This document shows positions 6,979-14,290 of a DNA stretch of 46,228 nt, piece by piece (the first letter of the stretch is position 1; each line of letters starts with the position of its first letter). This stretch comes from Terriglobia bacterium. GTDB lineage: Bacteria > Acidobacteriota > Terriglobia > Acidiferrales > UBA7541. The stretch is taken from NCBI GenBank assembly GCA_020073585.1, contig JAIQEV010000028.1, positions 1 through 46,228 on the forward strand, read 5' to 3'. The notes beneath the pieces were generated by a model. The model searched no databases, had not been told where the DNA came from, and worked only from the letters and a program-made list of their open reading frames with translations. The translations under genes were made by a program, and so were the position numbers.

Positions 6979-7504
6979 CAGTTCACCTCCGGCAGCCGAT
7001 TCAAAAGCGCCGCCTTCTTCTCAAGCGGCAATGCCGCCCAGATCCCGTCGCAGAGTTCCGGAGTCGCTATAAGTACAGGTTTCAAAGGCGTGCCGCTGAG
7101 CAAAGATTTCGCGGCCCGGCCGCGCCGAGCGGCCGCGGAGCTTTTGGGACGCCCCCCCCCCCATGCTTCCCGCCGTTTGCCTTAACAATCGCGTTCACCG
7201 TGCCCCATGCCATGCCATGTTTCGTCGCAATCGCGTTGATGCCCATCCCCGCGGCATGATCTTCCAGGATCTTCGCCCTCGTCCCTTCATCGGTCCGTTT
7301 CGGCATCGCCTTTTCCTCCTTCGTCGTCTCTATAGCCGCTCTGGCGGCAGCCACCGGGGAGATCCCGCGCGTCTCGGGCGGCATCCCCAGCCGCTTCCGC
7401 ATGTGCTCGTCGCAGACCGGCGTCCTTCCGATCAGCCGCGTGGCCTTCACCTCGAGCTGCAGGTCGCGGCAATCCCTGCACAATGGATCCGAAAAAGGCG
7501 CCAT
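6978..7504 (-). pseudogene. HTH + zinc-knuckle gene split by a G11 tract (frameshifted or slippage-expressed)
   Basis: From ATG 7504 (TGATG overlap) the frame encodes a CRDC...CDEH metal site, then a resolvase-type HTH around RAKILEDHAAGMGINAIATK. It reaches a run of 11 G at 7162-7152 and then stops at 7082 after unrelated low-complexity sequence. In the -1 frame after the run, the reading continues as RPKSSAAARR...KPVLIATPELCDGIWAALP and ends in a TGA at 6980-6978 that overlaps the next start exactly as elsewhere in the operon. A 12-G (or 9-G) tract would restore one ~175-residue protein with a GRPK AT-hook-like linker. Sequencing error, mutation, phase variation and programmed slippage are all possible. 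Confidence 0.72.
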
Positions 7505-7797
7505 CAGCCTTCACTCCGTTTCGGCTGATTTATCAGCAGCTCCCCGGCGCGGCCGTGCGCGAGCGCCTCGCGCACCGCCAGATAGGCTTCGTCGCATTCG
7601 CAGCAGCGCGTCCGGCCATCGCGGTTGACGAACCATGCATGCTCGCGCCCGCAGGCGCAGCCGCGCCTCGGAACGGCCAGCAGGATGTGCACGGCGTCGC
7701 CGATGAAGTGCCAGCTCTCGATCGCTCCGGCCATTTCCAGATCGACCATGCGCGCGAGAACCGGATGCGCGCCCCGATGCATCGCCGGCGCGCTCAC
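7504..7797 (-). CDS. Small zinc-binding phage protein
   Basis: 97 residues from GTG 7797 (GTGA overlap with the upstream TGA; a GTG at 7806 is possible but lies inside the preceding gene). The pattern RRGCACGREHAWFVNRDGRT then RCCECDE provides four to five Cys for a zinc site. It is coupled by TGATG to the split HTH gene. No family name assigned. Confidence 0.65.
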   Translation of the reverse strand: MSAPAMHRGAHPVLARMVDLEMAGAIESWHFIGDAVHILLAVPRRGCACGREHAWFVNRDGRTRCCECDEAYLAVREALAHGRAGELLINQPKRSEG

Positions 7798-8147
7798 TGC
7801 AGCCACCTATCGCGCCGCGGAACGCGCACGATCTCAGGCAAGGGAACATGGTCCCCAGGGAGAGCGGCACCCCTCGGTGACGCAGGGCGGGAACGGTCAC
7901 CGTCCGTCCCGTTTTTTGGCACACTCCCCCTGAATCTCGCGAAAAAAGCTTGCGCCCGGACGTCGAGCCACTCGGCGGTTCGAACCGAAAGCGTGCCGCA
8001 CCATTTCAGGGCAACCAGCGCCAGCGCCGCGCAGACCGCGATTATCAGCAGCGCCGCGGCCAGCACGCCCAGCACCAGGCCCAGGACAAAGCTCCCGGGA
8101 CAGAGCATCGCGACCGCCATGATCTGGAATACCTTTTTCTTCGTCAT
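7794..8147 (-). CDS. Small membrane protein
   Basis: 117 residues from ATG 8147 (ATGA overlap). After a short basic start (MTKKKVFQ) come one or two closely spaced transmembrane segments (residues ~8-48, rich in Leu/Ala/Val/Ile). A soluble basic/proline-rich tail of about 65 residues follows. Membrane location is well supported; the role is unknown. Such proteins in phage early regions sometimes act in superinfection exclusion. Confidence 0.65.
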   Translation of the reverse strand: MTKKKVFQIMAVAMLCPGSFVLGLVLGVLAAALLIIAVCAALALVALKWCGTLSVRTAEWLDVRAQAFFARFRGSVPKNGTDGDRSRPASPRGAALPGDHVPLPEIVRVPRRDRWLQ

Positions 8148-8371
8148 CGTGACGCCTTTCCCTTCCGCGAGGGGCGCCGCTGCAGGCGCTCCAGCTCGTC
8201 TTCCGCATAAAACCGTCCGTCGTCCGTCTCGTACCCCGGGCGAGCCACGACCGCTCGGATCACTTCCAGAGGCGTATCCATGCCGCGCTGCACGACGATT
8301 TCGCCGTCGGCGAACTTCGCGCGCATCACGAACCGCCGGCGCTTGTCTGCCGATTTAGCCGTTCGCTTCAT
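8144..8371 (-). CDS. Small basic phage protein
   Basis: 75 residues from ATG 8371, preferred because AAAAGGG lies about 8 nt upstream. An in-frame ATG at 8407 would add 12 residues and overlap the previous gene by 14 nt. Central strands (MRAKFADGEIVVQRGMDTPL) suggest a small beta-rich domain, followed by DDGRFYAEDELERL and a basic tail. No family recognised. Confidence 0.58.
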   Translation of the reverse strand: MKRTAKSADKRRRFVMRAKFADGEIVVQRGMDTPLEVIRAVVARPGYETDDGRFYAEDELERLQRRPSRKGKASR

Positions 8372-8393
8372 CGAGTGGACCCTTTTCTCCTTT

Positions 8394-8708
8394 TCACCGG
8401 CGCTCATGCGTTTCGCCGAGCCGCGCCTCGATATGCGGGACGCAGTCGCGAAAGCTGCTCACGGCCTGCCCGCGCTCGGCCGCGTGCGCGAAGGCCCGCG
8501 CGATCCCGGCCACGATGTCGCTGACCGGCACCGCCCACCTCTTCGCCCAGCGGCGCACGATCTCTTCCTCGGTCGGCTCGCGCGCGTCGCCCGGCTTCGG
8601 CCGGTAATAGAGCTCCGTCCGCGCGTGGCCGGAAAGCTGCAGGCATTCGAGGAAATATGCGCGGATGCCCGCGAACCGAGCCTCGATCTCGATGCGTTCA
8701 GGGTTCAT
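8394..8708 (-). CDS. Helical phage protein of unknown function
   Basis: 104 residues from ATG 8708 (ATGA overlap). It appears all-helical. EEEIVRRWAKRWAVPVSDIV may form a helix-turn-helix, but the signal is weak. It sits in the run of small accessory early genes downstream of the transposase/ATPase pair. Confidence 0.6.
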   Translation of the reverse strand: MNPERIEIEARFAGIRAYFLECLQLSGHARTELYYRPKPGDAREPTEEEIVRRWAKRWAVPVSDIVAGIARAFAHAAERGQAVSSFRDCVPHIEARLGETHERR

Positions 8709-9016
8709 TCGCGAGACTTCCTGCGTCCGCCGGCGGCGACCTTGCCAGCGAGATGCGCCGCTTCGAATTGCGGCGTCCCAGCGAGCGCCTTCAGGGGCAC
8801 CATGTCGTAGACCGCGACCTGCAGAACTTCAGTGTCGATGATGTAAACATCGAACGGCCCGTAATCGATGGGGTGTTCGCGCCGTTTCTTATCTGCCTCG
8901 CATTGCTCGTTGAAGCGAAATAGACCGGACAGCGACGTGAAAACTTTGTGCTGCGGACCAGATTGGTCTTCGCGGAACACCGCAAGATAGAACACCGTGG
9001 GCGTTGGCTGGCTCAT
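8705..9016 (-). CDS. Unknown small phage protein
   Basis: 103 residues from ATG 9016. The longer open frame upstream is the antisense-like continuation into the previous gene and lacks a better start. Alternating strands and helices (TVFYLAVF..., FDVYIIDTEVLQVAVYDMV) suggest a compact alpha/beta fold. The last residues are basic. No family recognised. Confidence 0.6.
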   Translation of the reverse strand: MSQPTPTVFYLAVFREDQSGPQHKVFTSLSGLFRFNEQCEADKKRREHPIDYGPFDVYIIDTEVLQVAVYDMVPLKALAGTPQFEAAHLAGKVAAGGRRKSRE

Positions 9017-9047
9017 GCGCCACGCTCCGCTATGCGCGAATGGCTCA

Positions 9048-9542
9048 TCAGGCCGCTTCCTCTCCCGCTTTTCGGACCTTGCTCTGAGCCGGTCGCAGTT
9101 CCCGGATTTCGAGCTGTGGCGCGAGTTCGCGCACGCGCAGCGCGCGCGCGAAGAGTGAGCGCAGATTCCGCGGCGCATGCTCCGGCAGTTTGGCCTGGTT
9201 GATAATCTCGTCCGCGCCATCCGCCAGCACGTAGGTCTCGACCTTGCGGAAAAGTTTTCCGGTGATCCTTCCGGCGCCCGCGCGCAGGCAGACCAGCTTC
9301 AGGATCCGCACCCTCCGCGCATCCACCGTCACCTCGACCGGACGGCTAACGCGGAGCTCGTACTCTTCCCCGCGCAGCGCCAGCGTCTTCGCCGCTCGCG
9401 CGGGGACCTGGCCTTCCTTCAGGACCAGGGTGATGATCCTTTCGCGGACTTTGCTCAAATCCTCCTCGGCGGCATCCGCGGCCTCTTTGGAGCGCCTGAA
9501 TATCTCCACCAGTTCGTCGATCCGATTCTTGTCAGTCGCCAC
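9048..9542 (-). CDS. Coiled-coil phage protein, possible Gam-position protein
   Basis: 164 residues from GTG 9542 (GGAAGG 5 nt upstream; the start overlaps the previous gene by 11 nt). The N-terminal ~45 residues form a charged helix (RIDELVEIFRRSKEAADAAE), followed by beta-rich segments around LALRGEEYELRVSRPVEVTV. In Mu the genes after B include the host-nuclease inhibitor Gam, also a coiled-coil protein. I see no convincing Gam signature, so equivalence is positional only. Confidence 0.6.
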   Translation of the reverse strand: MATDKNRIDELVEIFRRSKEAADAAEEDLSKVRERIITLVLKEGQVPARAAKTLALRGEEYELRVSRPVEVTVDARRVRILKLVCLRAGAGRITGKLFRKVETYVLADGADEIINQAKLPEHAPRNLRSLFARALRVRELAPQLEIRELRPAQSKVRKAGEEAA

Positions 9543-9828
9543 GGCTGCCTTCCTTTCCGGTAGAGGGAGCGGGAAGATCGTGAGGGTAAAAGTTTTCGAC
9601 GATGAGCTGCGCCGCGATCTTCAGCCCGCAGTCGATTCCGCAGGCGTGTTTCGCGTTGAACATCTCGGCGCAGAAATCGTTCCACGGCTGAATAGAGACG
9701 CGGGCATAGATGTCCGTCGGCGGCGCCGCGGGCAAATAAGCCACGATCAGCCAGTGGTTCGTGTCGTTCGCGCGCAGGATCCCGCACGCCGGGTTGTCGC
9801 ACTTCCACGGATTGGCGAGCTTGCTCAT
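9532..9828 (-). CDS. Cys-rich small phage protein
   Basis: 98 residues from ATG 9828. KCDNPACG near the N-terminus and HACGIDCGLK in the middle provide paired Cys and His ligands for a zinc site, as in many short phage early proteins that also carry the NHWLI stretch seen here. It follows a ~100-nt palindromic gap, so its translation is not coupled to the gene before it. Confidence 0.65.
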   Translation of the reverse strand: MSKLANPWKCDNPACGILRANDTNHWLIVAYLPAAPPTDIYARVSIQPWNDFCAEMFNAKHACGIDCGLKIAAQLIVENFYPHDLPAPSTGKEGSRGD

Positions 9829-9846
9829 CGCGCCTCCGCGCTTCGC

Positions 9847-9908
9847 GCTACGGTCGCCGACGCGCCAAAGCCGCTTTGGCGACGGCGCGCGGATGCGTTC
9901 GCCGTAGC
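9847..9908. repeat. Nested palindrome (potential cruciform/long hairpin) between two early genes
   Basis: The outer arms GCTACGG (9847-9853) and CCGTAGC (9902-9908) are perfect. The inner arms CGCCAAAG (9863-9870) and CTTTGGCG (9874-9881) are perfect with a 3-nt loop and extend further with a small bulge. It occupies the 100-nt gap 9829-9928, one of the longest non-coding stretches in the early operon. No T-run follows. It may be a REP-like element, transcript-processing hairpin or protein site. Confidence 0.75.
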
Positions 9909-9928
9909 CGTTTTGTGGCGAAGGCGAA

Positions 9929-10105
9929 TCACCTGGGGAACCACCCGAGATCCGAGAAGATCAGCGACAGCCCCGCCGCCGCGAGGATCATGCAGAGGAA
10001 CGCCAGGCGCGCCCTCCGGGGATCCGCGAAGAACACTTCCAGGCGGCTGTTCATCCGCCGCACCCGCTCCTGCCGCTCCCAAACGTGTTCGTGAAGTTCC
10101 CGCAT
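9929..10105 (-). CDS. Small single-pass membrane protein next to the MuB-like gene
   Basis: 58 residues from ATG 10105, overlapping the TGA of the ATPase gene (TGATG). The first ~30 residues are charged (ELHEHVWERQERVRRMNSRL). Residues ~34-51 (LAFLCMILAAAGLSLIFS) form one transmembrane helix near the C-terminus. It may be a tail-anchored protein or a holin-like accessory; nothing more specific can be said. Confidence 0.65.
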   Translation of the reverse strand: MRELHEHVWERQERVRRMNSRLEVFFADPRRARLAFLCMILAAAGLSLIFSDLGWFPR

Positions 10106-11178
10106 CACGCCACCTCCTTTTTCCCGCCCGCCAACACCCGGCCCAGATTCGCGTGCTTTTGCTGGCGCACCTTGTGGAGCAGCCGCCGCGCCGAGTAGTA
10201 CTTCCGCGGGGCCGACTGCCGGCCCTCGGCGTCGCTGGCGTACAGGTCCTCGACCTCGCACGCCTCCAGCAGCTTTTCCTCCTGCGCCGGCGTGAACTTC
10301 GCCTTCGTGCCGTTCCCCCAGGCGCGCGCGGCGATCTCGATCACTTCCTCGCGGCTCATGCCCTCGAGCTGGATGCGGTTGGGCAGGCGCGAGAGCCACT
10401 GCTCGAGCCGCGGGCGCGCCGCCGGATGCATGAAGTTGCGGAAGAGGTTGTGGCTGCCGGCCAGGATGATTCCGCAGCCCGGCCGGTTCTTGCGCCGCGT
10501 GCGATCGTGCAGCGCGCGGATTATTTCCAGCGTTTCCACGGGCAGGTGCTGCGCTTCGTCGAAGACCAGCGCCGGCGGGAAGGGGCGCGCGTCGAACGCC
10601 GCCAGCAGCGCATTGATGTAGCGCTCGCGCGTCCATGCGCGCGCCACCCACACTTCCGCTTCGCGGGCGATCCGCGAGAGCAGCGCCAAGGGCGAGATGC
10701 CGGGGTCGCAATAGACGTACAGGGCGCCGGCTTCCCCCGCCGCGCGCCGCTCCGCGATCAGGTTCTCCAGCACGAAGCTCTTCTCCGCCGAGGGCGGCCC
10801 GTAGATCAGCGAATTGATTCCTCCCTCGACGGCCTCCTCGAAGCACCTGCGGATCTCCCGGTAACCCCGCGTGGCCAGCATCGTTTGCGCGTGCCCGTGT
10901 TCCCGCGGCTTGGGCCAGTTGCGGTTGCAGAAGTCCCACACCCGCGCGTCCATCCAGCGGGTGTCGTTGCCCGCGCCGTGCTCCCGGTAGCCGCCCCGCA
11001 GATAGACCAGGATGGTGGAACGCCCGCCGCGCCCGAATTCCCGCTGAATTTCCTCTCCGAATTGCGCCGCGGACATTCCGCTGCGCGCGCAGAATTCGTT
11101 CCCGCGCGCCACGCACTGCTCGTGAGGGGGCGGATTCACCGCGCGGAGGAAGTTTTGCTCAGTCGTCGGCAGCGGCAT
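10105..11178 (-). CDS. MuB-like AAA+ ATPase (transposition target-DNA protein)
   Basis: 357 residues from ATG 11178. The ATG at 11184 abuts the GGAGG, so the second ATG with 6-nt spacing is preferred. Residues 1-100 contain an N-terminal DNA-binding-like region (EQCVARGNEFCARSGMSAAQ). The ATPase core has GPPSAEKS at 127-134 as P-loop, ALVFDEAQ at 203-210 as Walker B, and ILAGSHN near 238 as sensor I. The P-loop has Glu where the glycine before Lys is normally found. Mu B binds target DNA as ATP-dependent filaments and delivers it to the transposase. Position directly after, and overlapping, the transposase gene supports this role. Confidence 0.88.
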   Translation of the reverse strand: MPLPTTEQNFLRAVNPPPHEQCVARGNEFCARSGMSAAQFGEEIQREFGRGGRSTILVYLRGGYREHGAGNDTRWMDARVWDFCNRNWPKPREHGHAQTMLATRGYREIRRCFEEAVEGGINSLIYGPPSAEKSFVLENLIAERRAAGEAGALYVYCDPGISPLALLSRIAREAEVWVARAWTRERYINALLAAFDARPFPPALVFDEAQHLPVETLEIIRALHDRTRRKNRPGCGIILAGSHNLFRNFMHPAARPRLEQWLSRLPNRIQLEGMSREEVIEIAARAWGNGTKAKFTPAQEEKLLEACEVEDLYASDAEGRQSAPRKYYSARRLLHKVRQQKHANLGRVLAGGKKEVA

Positions 11179-13225
11179 CGCCATCCTCCAGTGCGACCTC
11201 GGCGAAAACCTCCGCGTCGGCCGCGATGGTGTCGGAAACGAACGCCGCCCGCGGCTTCCTCGCCGGCGGCGGAAGCTGCGCCGGGCCGCGCAGCGCGCCC
11301 GGAGCGGCGGCGCTCAGCAGCCGGCCGTCCGATCCCGTGCGCGCGAGCGCGCGGCCGACGAGCGCTTCGCGCTCCGTCTGCCAGCCCAGGCTTGCGGCGA
11401 TCGCGGAAAGCGCCGCGAGATATTCCGCGTAGCCTCGCCGCAGCGCGCGCTCGCGGCGCATCCCCGCCTTGATCTGGTCGCGGGTGATCTGTCCGTTGGG
11501 GCATTGCGCCACCAGCTCCTGGATGCGCAGCTCGCCCAGGAACTGCAGCGTCTCGGGATCCGCCGCCACCGCTTCGCCCAGGTTGTAGGGATCGCGCAGG
11601 ATCATCGCCTGCTGGCCCTTGCGCACGTCCAGCGCGAAGAGACTGGCATCCGTCGGCTCGTAGCGCATGCCGTCGAGCTGCACGCAGCCTCCGGCCTGGA
11701 TCACCCGCTTGTCGCGCTCGCTGAAAAGCACGTCCAGGAGCCGGGGATTGATCTGCGGGCGGTTGCGTTCCGGGTACTGTTCGTTCATCACTTCGTTCGG
11801 CGTGCGGTGCTGCAGCGCCCCGAGCGGCGCGTCGTTGAACTCCTCGATCCACTGCATGGCCGCGAGGATGAATTCCGCGTCCGTCGGCAGGGGGCTATCC
11901 GCGCGCCGCCCTTTCAAATGCTTCTGGTGCAGCGCCTCCGCCGTCCGCGCGCTCTCCGGCTTGTTCCCCGGCTGGTTTCCGAGATACGCCGGGCGCCACA
12001 GCACGTCGAAGCGTCGCGACCAGCGCGTGAAGTAAGCCTCGATCGGCTTCGAGCGCGGATGGAACGGCAGCGCGCTGGTGATCCCGATGCTCTCGCGTCC
12101 CATCACGGCCTTGGCCTCGTCGGACAGCGTGATCAGCTCGAGATCCCGGCGCACTTTCTTGTAGTCCTCGCCGTTGTCCCAGTAGAAGTTCTGCGGGAAG
12201 CCGTGGGAGAGAACCGCCAGGCGCAGCGCGGAATTGATCGTGCGCGAGGAAGGCGTCGGGGCGAAGCACCAGCCGACGATTTTGCGCGTGCCCCAATCGT
12301 AGATCGCCGTCAGCCACGGGCGGTAGGCTTCCTCCGGCTTCAGCTCCGCGAAGAGCGTGTTGCGCACCAGCACGTCGAACTTGCGGTGATCGGAGATCCA
12401 CCACTCCATCGCCGGGCGCGGCCCGCGCTGCAGGAATGGCGAGCACCTCTTCCCGTGGGCTTCCGGCCCCTCGCGGCCCAGCACGCGCAAGGGCTCGGGC
12501 AGCGTATTCAGAAAGCGCCGCGCGGCGTTGTAGGAAGGGGCGGCTCCCGCCTTCTCGATCTGCTTCCATTCGCGGCGCAGCGCTTCCCAGCACATCTGCC
12601 GCGACAATCCCTCCTCGAGGAATTTGCGGTGCAGGAAGACGGCGGCGGCGGCGTGCTCCTCGAAGAAACGCGAGCGGCCCCGGTCCTTGCGCGGCCGTTC
12701 GGCCAGCGCCGCGTAGCCGCCGGCCTCGAAACGGTCGAGCCAGCGGAAAAGCGTGCGCGAAGAAACCGCCGGGCGCTGCTGCCCGGCCAGGTATTCCGCG
12801 AGATCGTTTAGCGTGTCCACCTTGCGCCCGCCGGGAAGCTCGATCACCGGGCGGTGCCCGTTGGTCCGCCGGCGAAAATCCAGCAACGGTTCGATGGCCG
12901 TGAGGCGCGCGCGCACCTGGTCCTCGAGGCCTTCCGGAACCGCCAGGCGCGCGGCGGCCGAAACCTCGGGGAGCGCGGCAAATAGCGGCAGTGAGTCCGG
13001 GGAGTGCCGCGGAACGATCGCCAGCGCGGCCTTCTGCCCCGCGCCCGCCGCGTATTTGAGCTGCGCTTTCGCCGGCAGGGAGCTCAACAGGTATTCGCGT
13101 TCGCGCTTGCCGTTGGAAGCCGCCGACCCCGAAAGGCGCGCCGCGTTCAGCGCGCGGCGCACATGCCGGCCTGTCCAAGCCGTCAGTTCCATCACCTGTT
13201 CAGTGCTGAGCCAGACGTCAGCCAC
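11159..13225 (-). CDS. MuA-like DDE transposase
   Basis: 688 residues from GTG 13225 (8-nt overlap with the gene before). Residues ~5-35 form a Mu-type N-terminal HTH (STEQVMELTAWTGRHVRRAL). Residues ~95-245 contain further DNA-binding helices. The RNase-H core has D279 (ISDHRKFDV), D350 (YWDNGEDYKK) and E396 (SKPIEAYF), the expected DDE triad. Residues ~490-560 are the Mu-type C-terminal beta-barrel, and the tail presumably contacts the MuB-like ATPase. Length is close to MuA (663). It would pair the prophage ends through sites such as those at 17,025-17,204. It appears intact. Confidence 0.96.
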   Translation of the reverse strand: MADVWLSTEQVMELTAWTGRHVRRALNAARLSGSAASNGKREREYLLSSLPAKAQLKYAAGAGQKAALAIVPRHSPDSLPLFAALPEVSAAARLAVPEGLEDQVRARLTAIEPLLDFRRRTNGHRPVIELPGGRKVDTLNDLAEYLAGQQRPAVSSRTLFRWLDRFEAGGYAALAERPRKDRGRSRFFEEHAAAAVFLHRKFLEEGLSRQMCWEALRREWKQIEKAGAAPSYNAARRFLNTLPEPLRVLGREGPEAHGKRCSPFLQRGPRPAMEWWISDHRKFDVLVRNTLFAELKPEEAYRPWLTAIYDWGTRKIVGWCFAPTPSSRTINSALRLAVLSHGFPQNFYWDNGEDYKKVRRDLELITLSDEAKAVMGRESIGITSALPFHPRSKPIEAYFTRWSRRFDVLWRPAYLGNQPGNKPESARTAEALHQKHLKGRRADSPLPTDAEFILAAMQWIEEFNDAPLGALQHRTPNEVMNEQYPERNRPQINPRLLDVLFSERDKRVIQAGGCVQLDGMRYEPTDASLFALDVRKGQQAMILRDPYNLGEAVAADPETLQFLGELRIQELVAQCPNGQITRDQIKAGMRRERALRRGYAEYLAALSAIAASLGWQTEREALVGRALARTGSDGRLLSAAAPGALRGPAQLPPPARKPRAAFVSDTIAADAEVFAEVALEDGDAAADD

Positions 13226-13907
13226 GGTTCGCCCTCGCCAGAACTTGCGCGCGCGGAAGCAGCGCGGGAATCCAGCCCAGCTTTTCGAGATTGAAGAGGT
13301 GCTCGGGATTCGCGCCGACCCGCCAGGCCAGCGCCAGCCACACGGCGGAAAGAACCAGGACCAGCGCCGGGTAGGCCCACGCCCCCGGGCGCAGCATCCC
13401 GATGAAGATGTAGCCGAAGCCGTAAACGAGGAAGAAGATCCCCGCGGCGAGCCACAGCAGCCGGTCGGGCGCTTGCGCCCCCACCGATGCGAAAAGGAAA
13501 ATCGCGCCGGCGAGCACCGCCGCCCAGGAGTTCAGCGCGAGGATCCTGCCCGTGGCGCCCAGCGCGGCGTTTTCGAAGATGAACTTGACGGAGAGGATAG
13601 CGAGGAAGAGAACGGCGGCGGTGGCGATCGAATAGCCCGCGGACCGCGCCACTCGCGAGCTCGCCAGCCAGATCGCCGGCGCGCCGTAGGTCCAGGCCGC
13701 AATCGTCAGCCAGGCGAAGACGGCCGCGTATTCCGGCGAGCCGGCCGGATGAACTTGCGCCAGGAAGAGCGTCAGGAGCGAGTAGACCAGCCAGGAGGCC
13801 AGAAAGAAGAACATCGCGCGGCGCTCGGTGTGCAGGTGCACGAACGTCATGCGCAGCAGCGCCAGGAGCAGGAAGGCGTCGGGGAGCAGGTGGAGGCCGT
13901 ATCTCAT
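13218..13907 (-). CDS. Multi-pass membrane protein encoded just before the transposase
   Basis: 229 residues from ATG 13907 (ATGA overlap with the ASCH gene stop). About seven hydrophobic segments are visible, for example LPDAFLLLALL, AMFFFLASWLVYSLLTLFLA, ATAAVLFLAILSVKFIF, LLWLAAGIFFLVYGFGYIFI and YPALVLVLSAVWLALAW. No catalytic motif was recognised. A 7-TM protein between Ner-type regulators and the transposase is not part of the Mu plan. It may be cargo, such as superinfection exclusion or anti-defence, expressed with the early genes. Confidence 0.75.
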   Translation of the reverse strand: MRYGLHLLPDAFLLLALLRMTFVHLHTERRAMFFFLASWLVYSLLTLFLAQVHPAGSPEYAAVFAWLTIAAWTYGAPAIWLASSRVARSAGYSIATAAVLFLAILSVKFIFENAALGATGRILALNSWAAVLAGAIFLFASVGAQAPDRLLWLAAGIFFLVYGFGYIFIGMLRPGAWAYPALVLVLSAVWLALAWRVGANPEHLFNLEKLGWIPALLPRAQVLARANRG

Positions 13908-14290
13908 CGGGGCACCGTGTAATCCCACAGGCCTAGATGGCCGCGGCATTTGAGCGGCGTAGGAAGTTCTCGAACGCCGCCTAGAATCCAGGCGTAGCGG
14001 CCGGGAGCGAAGTTCCCCATTTCGATTTCGCGTTGGCCGTAGACCTGCCTCCATCGGCGAATCAGGTCCTCGGTCATCAGAACGCAACCCAGCAATTTAA
14101 CGATGCAGATGATCGCGCTCAGAGGGAGCGGGTAAGGCAGGTAACGCTCGAACACCATTGTCTCGAGATTGCGCGCAGCGTGGATCGCAAGATCGCCGCG
14201 ATACGGTGTGGACCAGGAGCGCGTCTCGATTCGCTTGTACCTTTTCGCGATGAGCGAAGCCCAGGGCTGCGTCAACGTGAGCGCCTTCAT
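13904..14290 (-). CDS. ASCH-domain protein
   Basis: 128 residues from ATG 14290 (GGGGAG 6-7 nt upstream). The opening KALTLTQPWASLIAKRYKRI, then ETRSW and GDLAIHAA, is the hallmark of ASCH domains, a PUA-related beta-barrel thought to bind RNA or modified nucleic acid. The strand ILGGVRELPTPLKCRGHLGL is the distal part of the fold. Phage ASCH proteins are common but mostly uncharacterised; RNA binding, nuclease activity or anti-defence are options. It is coupled on both sides by ATGA overlaps. Confidence 0.88.
   Translation of the reverse strand: MKALTLTQPWASLIAKRYKRIETRSWSTPYRGDLAIHAARNLETMVFERYLPYPLPLSAIICIVKLLGCVLMTEDLIRRWRQVYGQREIEMGNFAPGRYAWILGGVRELPTPLKCRGHLGLWDYTVPR

Noticed and set aside
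9048-9542. Naming this protein Mu Gam
   Set aside because: Only position and a coiled-coil N-terminus agree; no Gam sequence signature is visible.
9244-11472. 742-codon plus-strand frame
   Set aside because: Antisense to the MuB-like ATPase and its overlapping small genes; composition is biased and no domain is recognisable.
11504-12811. 435-codon plus-strand frame
   Set aside because: Antisense of the DDE transposase, which has a complete catalytic triad on the minus strand.
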